Shown in pieces: positions 13,354 to 14,967 of a stretch of DNA of 14,967 nt. A program made the position numbers and the translations under genes. Every line of letters starts with the position of its first letter. Positions within the stretch are counted from its first letter, which is position 1. A model generated the notes under the pieces. The model had not been told where the DNA came from and ran no database searches. It saw only the letters and a program-made list of their open reading frames with translations. Origin of the DNA: an uncultured Actinomycetes bacterium. GTDB lineage: Bacteria; Actinomycetota; Thermoleophilia; Gaiellales; Gaiellaceae. The stretch is taken from contig CAIYXH010000236.1 of assembly GCA_903930195.1 (NCBI GenBank), positions 1-14,967 of the forward strand, written 5' to 3'.

Positions 13354-13982
13354 TCCAGGCGAAGCGCGCACTCGTCCTCGCGCCGCACACCGACGACGGC
13401 GAGTTCGGCTGCGGCGGGACGATGGCCCGGCTCGTCGAGTCCGGCACCGAGGTGCGCTACGTCGCCTTCTCGATCGCGACCCGCTCGCTGCCGCCCGGCT
13501 TCCCGCCGGACACGCTCCGCCACGAGGTCGCCGCCGCAACCGCCGAGCTCGGGATCCCCTCGGAGAATCTGACCGTGCATGACTTCGATGTCCGCACCTT
13601 CCCCGAGAACCGCCAGGCGATCCTCGAGCTGCTGATCGAGCTCTGGAACGACTGGAAGCCCGATCTCGTCTTCCAGCCGTCGCTGCACGACATCCACCAG
13701 GATCACCAGACGATCGCGGCCGAGGGCCTGCGCGCGTTCAAGCGGACGACGATCCTCGGCTACGAGATCCCCTGGAACAACTTCGACTTCGCCTACCAGG
13801 CCTACTTCTCGCTCGAGAAGTCGCACCTGGAGAAGAAGGCCGCGGCGCTCTCCAAGTACGCGTCGCAGCAGCACCGCCGCTACGCGGAGCCGGAGTACGT
13901 CTGGAACGTCGCCCGGACGCACGGCATCAACGTGAATCTCGAGTACGCCGAGGTCTTCCAGGTGTACCGCGTGATCGCCTAG
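13350..13982 (+). CDS. PIG-L family zinc deacetylase
   Basis: The GTG at 13350 overlaps the previous stop and gives 210 residues. The zinc and catalytic motif APHTDDGEFGCGG (11-23) supplies His13, Asp15 and Asp16, and the second motif SLHDIHQDHQTIA supplies the third ligand histidine. PIG-L (LmbE-like) enzymes remove acetyl groups from N-acetylglucosamine-type sugars in GPI, mycothiol, antibiotic and polysaccharide pathways. The context next to an O-antigen ligase-like protein favours modification of a surface glycan or its precursor. Mycothiol or bacillithiol synthesis (MshB/BshB) is less likely, because no partner genes are present. This is the last gene of the continuous run that begins at 4287. 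Confidence 0.9.
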   Translation: MIQAKRALVLAPHTDDGEFGCGGTMARLVESGTEVRYVAFSIATRSLPPGFPPDTLRHEVAAATAELGIPSENLTVHDFDVRTFPENRQAILELLIELWNDWKPDLVFQPSLHDIHQDHQTIAAEGLRAFKRTTILGYEIPWNNFDFAYQAYFSLEKSHLEKKAAALSKYASQQHRRYAEPEYVWNVARTHGINVNLEYAEVFQVYRVIA

Positions 13983-14001
13983 CGGCCCGGAGGCTCGGGA
14001 G

Positions 14002-14030
14002 AGGTTTCGGCAGATTTTTCTGTCAAACCT
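14002..14030. terminator. Hairpin after the PIG-L gene, possible terminator
   Basis: AGGTTT (14002-14007) pairs with AAACCT (14025-14030), and GGCAGA with TCTGTC (one G-U pair) continues the stem around a TTTT loop, with one bulged C. It lies 20 bases after the PIG-L stop and before the separately expressed WxL-like gene. No U tract follows, so termination efficiency is doubtful. It could instead be part of the downstream 5' leader. Confidence 0.4.
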
Positions 14031-14047
14031 TCCTCATACGAAAGCGC

Positions 14048-14058
14048 GGGTCGGACCC
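14048..14058. promoter_or_regulatory. Short palindrome upstream of the WxL-like gene
   Basis: GGGTCGGACCC has perfect 5-bp arms around one base, 72 bases before the WxL-like start. It may be an operator or a leader hairpin. I see no convincing promoter boxes in 13983-14129. Confidence 0.25.
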
Positions 14059-14129
14059 CAACACGGCGGTCGCACACTCCATCCATCGAAGCACTGAACC
14101 TCTTCACTCGAATGGACAAGGAGTTGGAC

Positions 14130-14681
14130 ATGAAGCAGCGGATTTTCATTCTCATCGGACTCGCGGTCGCAGCGCTCACGCTCGCGGCAGCTGCAGTGGC
14201 CGGCACGGTCACGGCGACGGCGACCATCACGGGCGCCGGCTCGCTCACCCTCTCGCACGGCTCGACGGGGTCGGTCACCGACACCCTCGACGGCTCCGAC
14301 CAGACGGCGAGCTGGACGCTCCCGCTGACGGTCGCCGATGCCCGCGGTACGGGAACCGGCTGGAACCTGACGGTCACCTCGACCACGTTCAACGACGGCG
14401 CGGGCCACACCCTCGCGACGACGGCCTCCTCGATGACGGGCGTCACCTCGGCCTGCGTCAACGGCGGCACCTGCACCAACGGCACGAACTCGGTGACCTA
14501 CCCGATCACCGTCCCGGCAGCGTCGACCGCCCCGACCGCGGTCAAGTTCTTCAACGCCGCGGCGAACACGGGCATGGGCCGCTTCACGGTCACCCCGACG
14601 ATCGGCGTCTCGATCCCGGGCAATGCCTTCGCCGGCACCTACACCAGCACGATGACGATCGCGGCGGTCTCCGGACCGTAA
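14130..14681 (+). CDS. Secreted WxL-domain-like surface protein
   Basis: AAGGAG at 14118-14123 sits six bases before the ATG at 14130, giving 183 residues; an upstream in-frame ATG at 14112 is not preferred. The N-terminus is a signal peptide: MKQR, a hydrophobic core to about residue 22, and a likely cleavage after AVA (22-24). The mature part is rich in Thr, Ser and Gly and predicted all-beta. Two W-x-L triplets, WTL (62-64) and WNL (78-80) in a SDQTASWTLPL...GTGTGWNLTVTST context, resemble the first WxL motif of Gram-positive cell-surface proteins, which bind peptidoglycan non-covalently. The second distal WxL motif is not seen. Two cysteines (ACVNGGTC) may form a disulfide. No sortase signal or C-terminal anchor is present. 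It appears to be expressed alone. Confidence 0.75.
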   Translation: MKQRIFILIGLAVAALTLAAAAVAGTVTATATITGAGSLTLSHGSTGSVTDTLDGSDQTASWTLPLTVADARGTGTGWNLTVTSTTFNDGAGHTLATTASSMTGVTSACVNGGTCTNGTNSVTYPITVPAASTAPTAVKFFNAAANTGMGRFTVTPTIGVSIPGNAFAGTYTSTMTIAAVSGP

Positions 14682-14698
14682 CGAGCAGCTCCATCGCG

Positions 14699-14759
14699 GC
14701 GGCCTGTCCGCTGCTCAGGCCGCACGCGGTACGACGAAGCGCCCTCCGGGGCGCTTCGT
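14699..14759 (+). terminator. Tandem hairpins after the WxL-like gene, probable terminator
   Basis: GCGGCCTG (14699-14706) pairs perfectly with CAGGCCGC (14716-14723). Eleven bases later ACGAAGCGCCC (14734-14744) pairs with GGGCGCTTCGT (14749-14759) around a TCCG loop, an 11-bp perfect stem. The following sequence TGCGTTGTGG is only mildly U-rich, as is common for terminators in GC-rich actinobacteria. Confidence 0.65.
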
Positions 14760-14788
14760 TGCGTTGTGGGGCCGTTCGCCGCTATCGT
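14759..14788 (+). promoter_or_regulatory. Candidate promoter of the leader peptide
   Basis: TTGCGT (14759-14764) and TATCGT (14783-14788) are 18 bases apart and match consensus at 3/6 and 4/6. The ATG of the short reading frame follows the -10 by eight bases, so the mRNA would start at or near the start codon, as for the MMPL and lysR genes. Confidence 0.4.
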
Positions 14789-14796
14789 TTGCGGGG

Positions 14797-14871
14797 ATGG
14801 CTGCCGAGCGCACGAACGGCTTTTCGACCCCCGTGGGTCTGCTGGCGCTTGCCCTCCTCCTTCCCCGCTAG
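14797..14871 (+). CDS. Short leucine-rich leader peptide (24 codons), candidate attenuator
   Basis: The frame begins MAAERTNGFSTPVG and ends LLALALLLPR before a TAG at 14869-14871. Six of the eight codons at 14839-14862 encode leucine (CTG, CTT and CTC). The run and the stop codon are embedded in a perfect hairpin, CTTCCCC (14860-14866) with GGGGAAG (14871-14877). A second hairpin lies 27 bases further on, then a ribosome binding site and a new ATG at 14956. This is the arrangement of amino-acid attenuators, in which ribosome stalling at scarce leucyl-tRNA changes the downstream RNA fold. The peptide could also be a small membrane protein or a spurious frame. Confidence 0.5.
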   Translation: MAAERTNGFSTPVGLLALALLLPR

Positions 14872-14903
14872 GGGAAGCTGCCGCGTGACATACCCGTCCC
14901 CGC

Positions 14904-14924
14904 GCTCCCGCGCCTTGCGGGAGC
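14904..14924 (+). terminator. Attenuator-type hairpin upstream of the last gene
   Basis: GCTCCCGC (14904-14911) pairs perfectly with GCGGGAGC (14917-14924) around GCCTT. It lies between the leucine-rich leader peptide and the gene at 14956. GGGGA of the first hairpin (14871-14875) can alternatively pair with TCCCC (14898-14902), giving a possible competing fold. No U tract follows. Confidence 0.45.
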
Positions 14925-14955
14925 AGTGTGTCCAACCGTCCCGAGGAGCAACGCC

Positions 14956-14967
14956 ATGACCATGCCG
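14956..14967 (+). CDS. Start of a further gene, runs off the window
   Basis: CGAGGAG at 14942-14948 is a good ribosome binding site seven bases before an ATG at 14956. Only four codons (MTMP) are inside the window, so the product cannot be recognised. If the leucine leader upstream is real, a leucine or branched-chain biosynthesis enzyme such as LeuA or an acetolactate synthase would be expected. That is inference from the leader only. Confidence 0.45.

Noticed and set aside
1..14967. Searched for CRISPR arrays, tRNA or rRNA genes, insertion sequences and attachment sites.
   Set aside because: No regularly spaced repeats, cloverleaf sequences, transposase motifs or flanking direct repeats were seen by eye.

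Overview
The window is very GC-rich, densely packed coding DNA with GTG and TTG starts, ATGA/GTGA stop-start overlaps and several genes that look leaderless. Gene content (MMPL exporter with MarR regulator, PAPS-type sulfate assimilation, PIG-L deacetylase, WxL-like secreted protein) and base composition suggest an actinobacterium, perhaps a deep-branching Thermoleophilia-like lineage. That placement is inference; no rRNA or other taxonomic marker is present.

Layout. Bases 1-697 (minus) hold the N-terminal part of an MMPL transporter, divergent from a MarR regulator (776-1258). A 14-bp palindrome lies exactly in the spacer of the transporter promoter. A bacterial sugar transferase (1215-1877, minus) overlaps the marR 3' end by 44 bp and is divergent from a small VOC protein (1900-2259). 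A LysR regulator (2372-3268) is translationally coupled to a compact iron-ADH/maleylacetate-reductase-like protein (3265-4215).

A second promoter region (about 4195-4286) carries the same 13-mer found over the lysR start, plus a 19-bp palindrome. It precedes a tight run: truncated aspartate-oxidase-like flavoprotein, phosphosulfolactate synthase (ComA), PAPS reductase, APS kinase, CysD, CysN, DUF4395 membrane protein and a TauE/SafE-type exporter (4287-10992). Thirteen bases later come a secreted Ig-like protein, an O-antigen ligase-like membrane protein and a PIG-L deacetylase (11006-13982), all overlapping. A separate gene for a secreted WxL-like protein follows, then tandem hairpins. The window ends with what looks like a leucine-rich leader peptide and attenuator before a gene starting at 14956.

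How it may work together. CysDN makes APS, CysC makes PAPS and CysH makes sulfite. No sulfite reductase follows. Instead the run opens with ComA, which condenses sulfite with PEP to phosphosulfolactate. The flavoprotein and the ADH are candidate tailoring enzymes acting on sulfo-analogues of C4 dicarboxylates, and the TSUP protein is a candidate exporter of sulfite or sulfonate. The most interesting reading of the window is therefore a LysR-controlled sulfate-to-sulfonate biosynthetic operon. Enzyme identities are well supported by motifs; the integrated pathway is inference.
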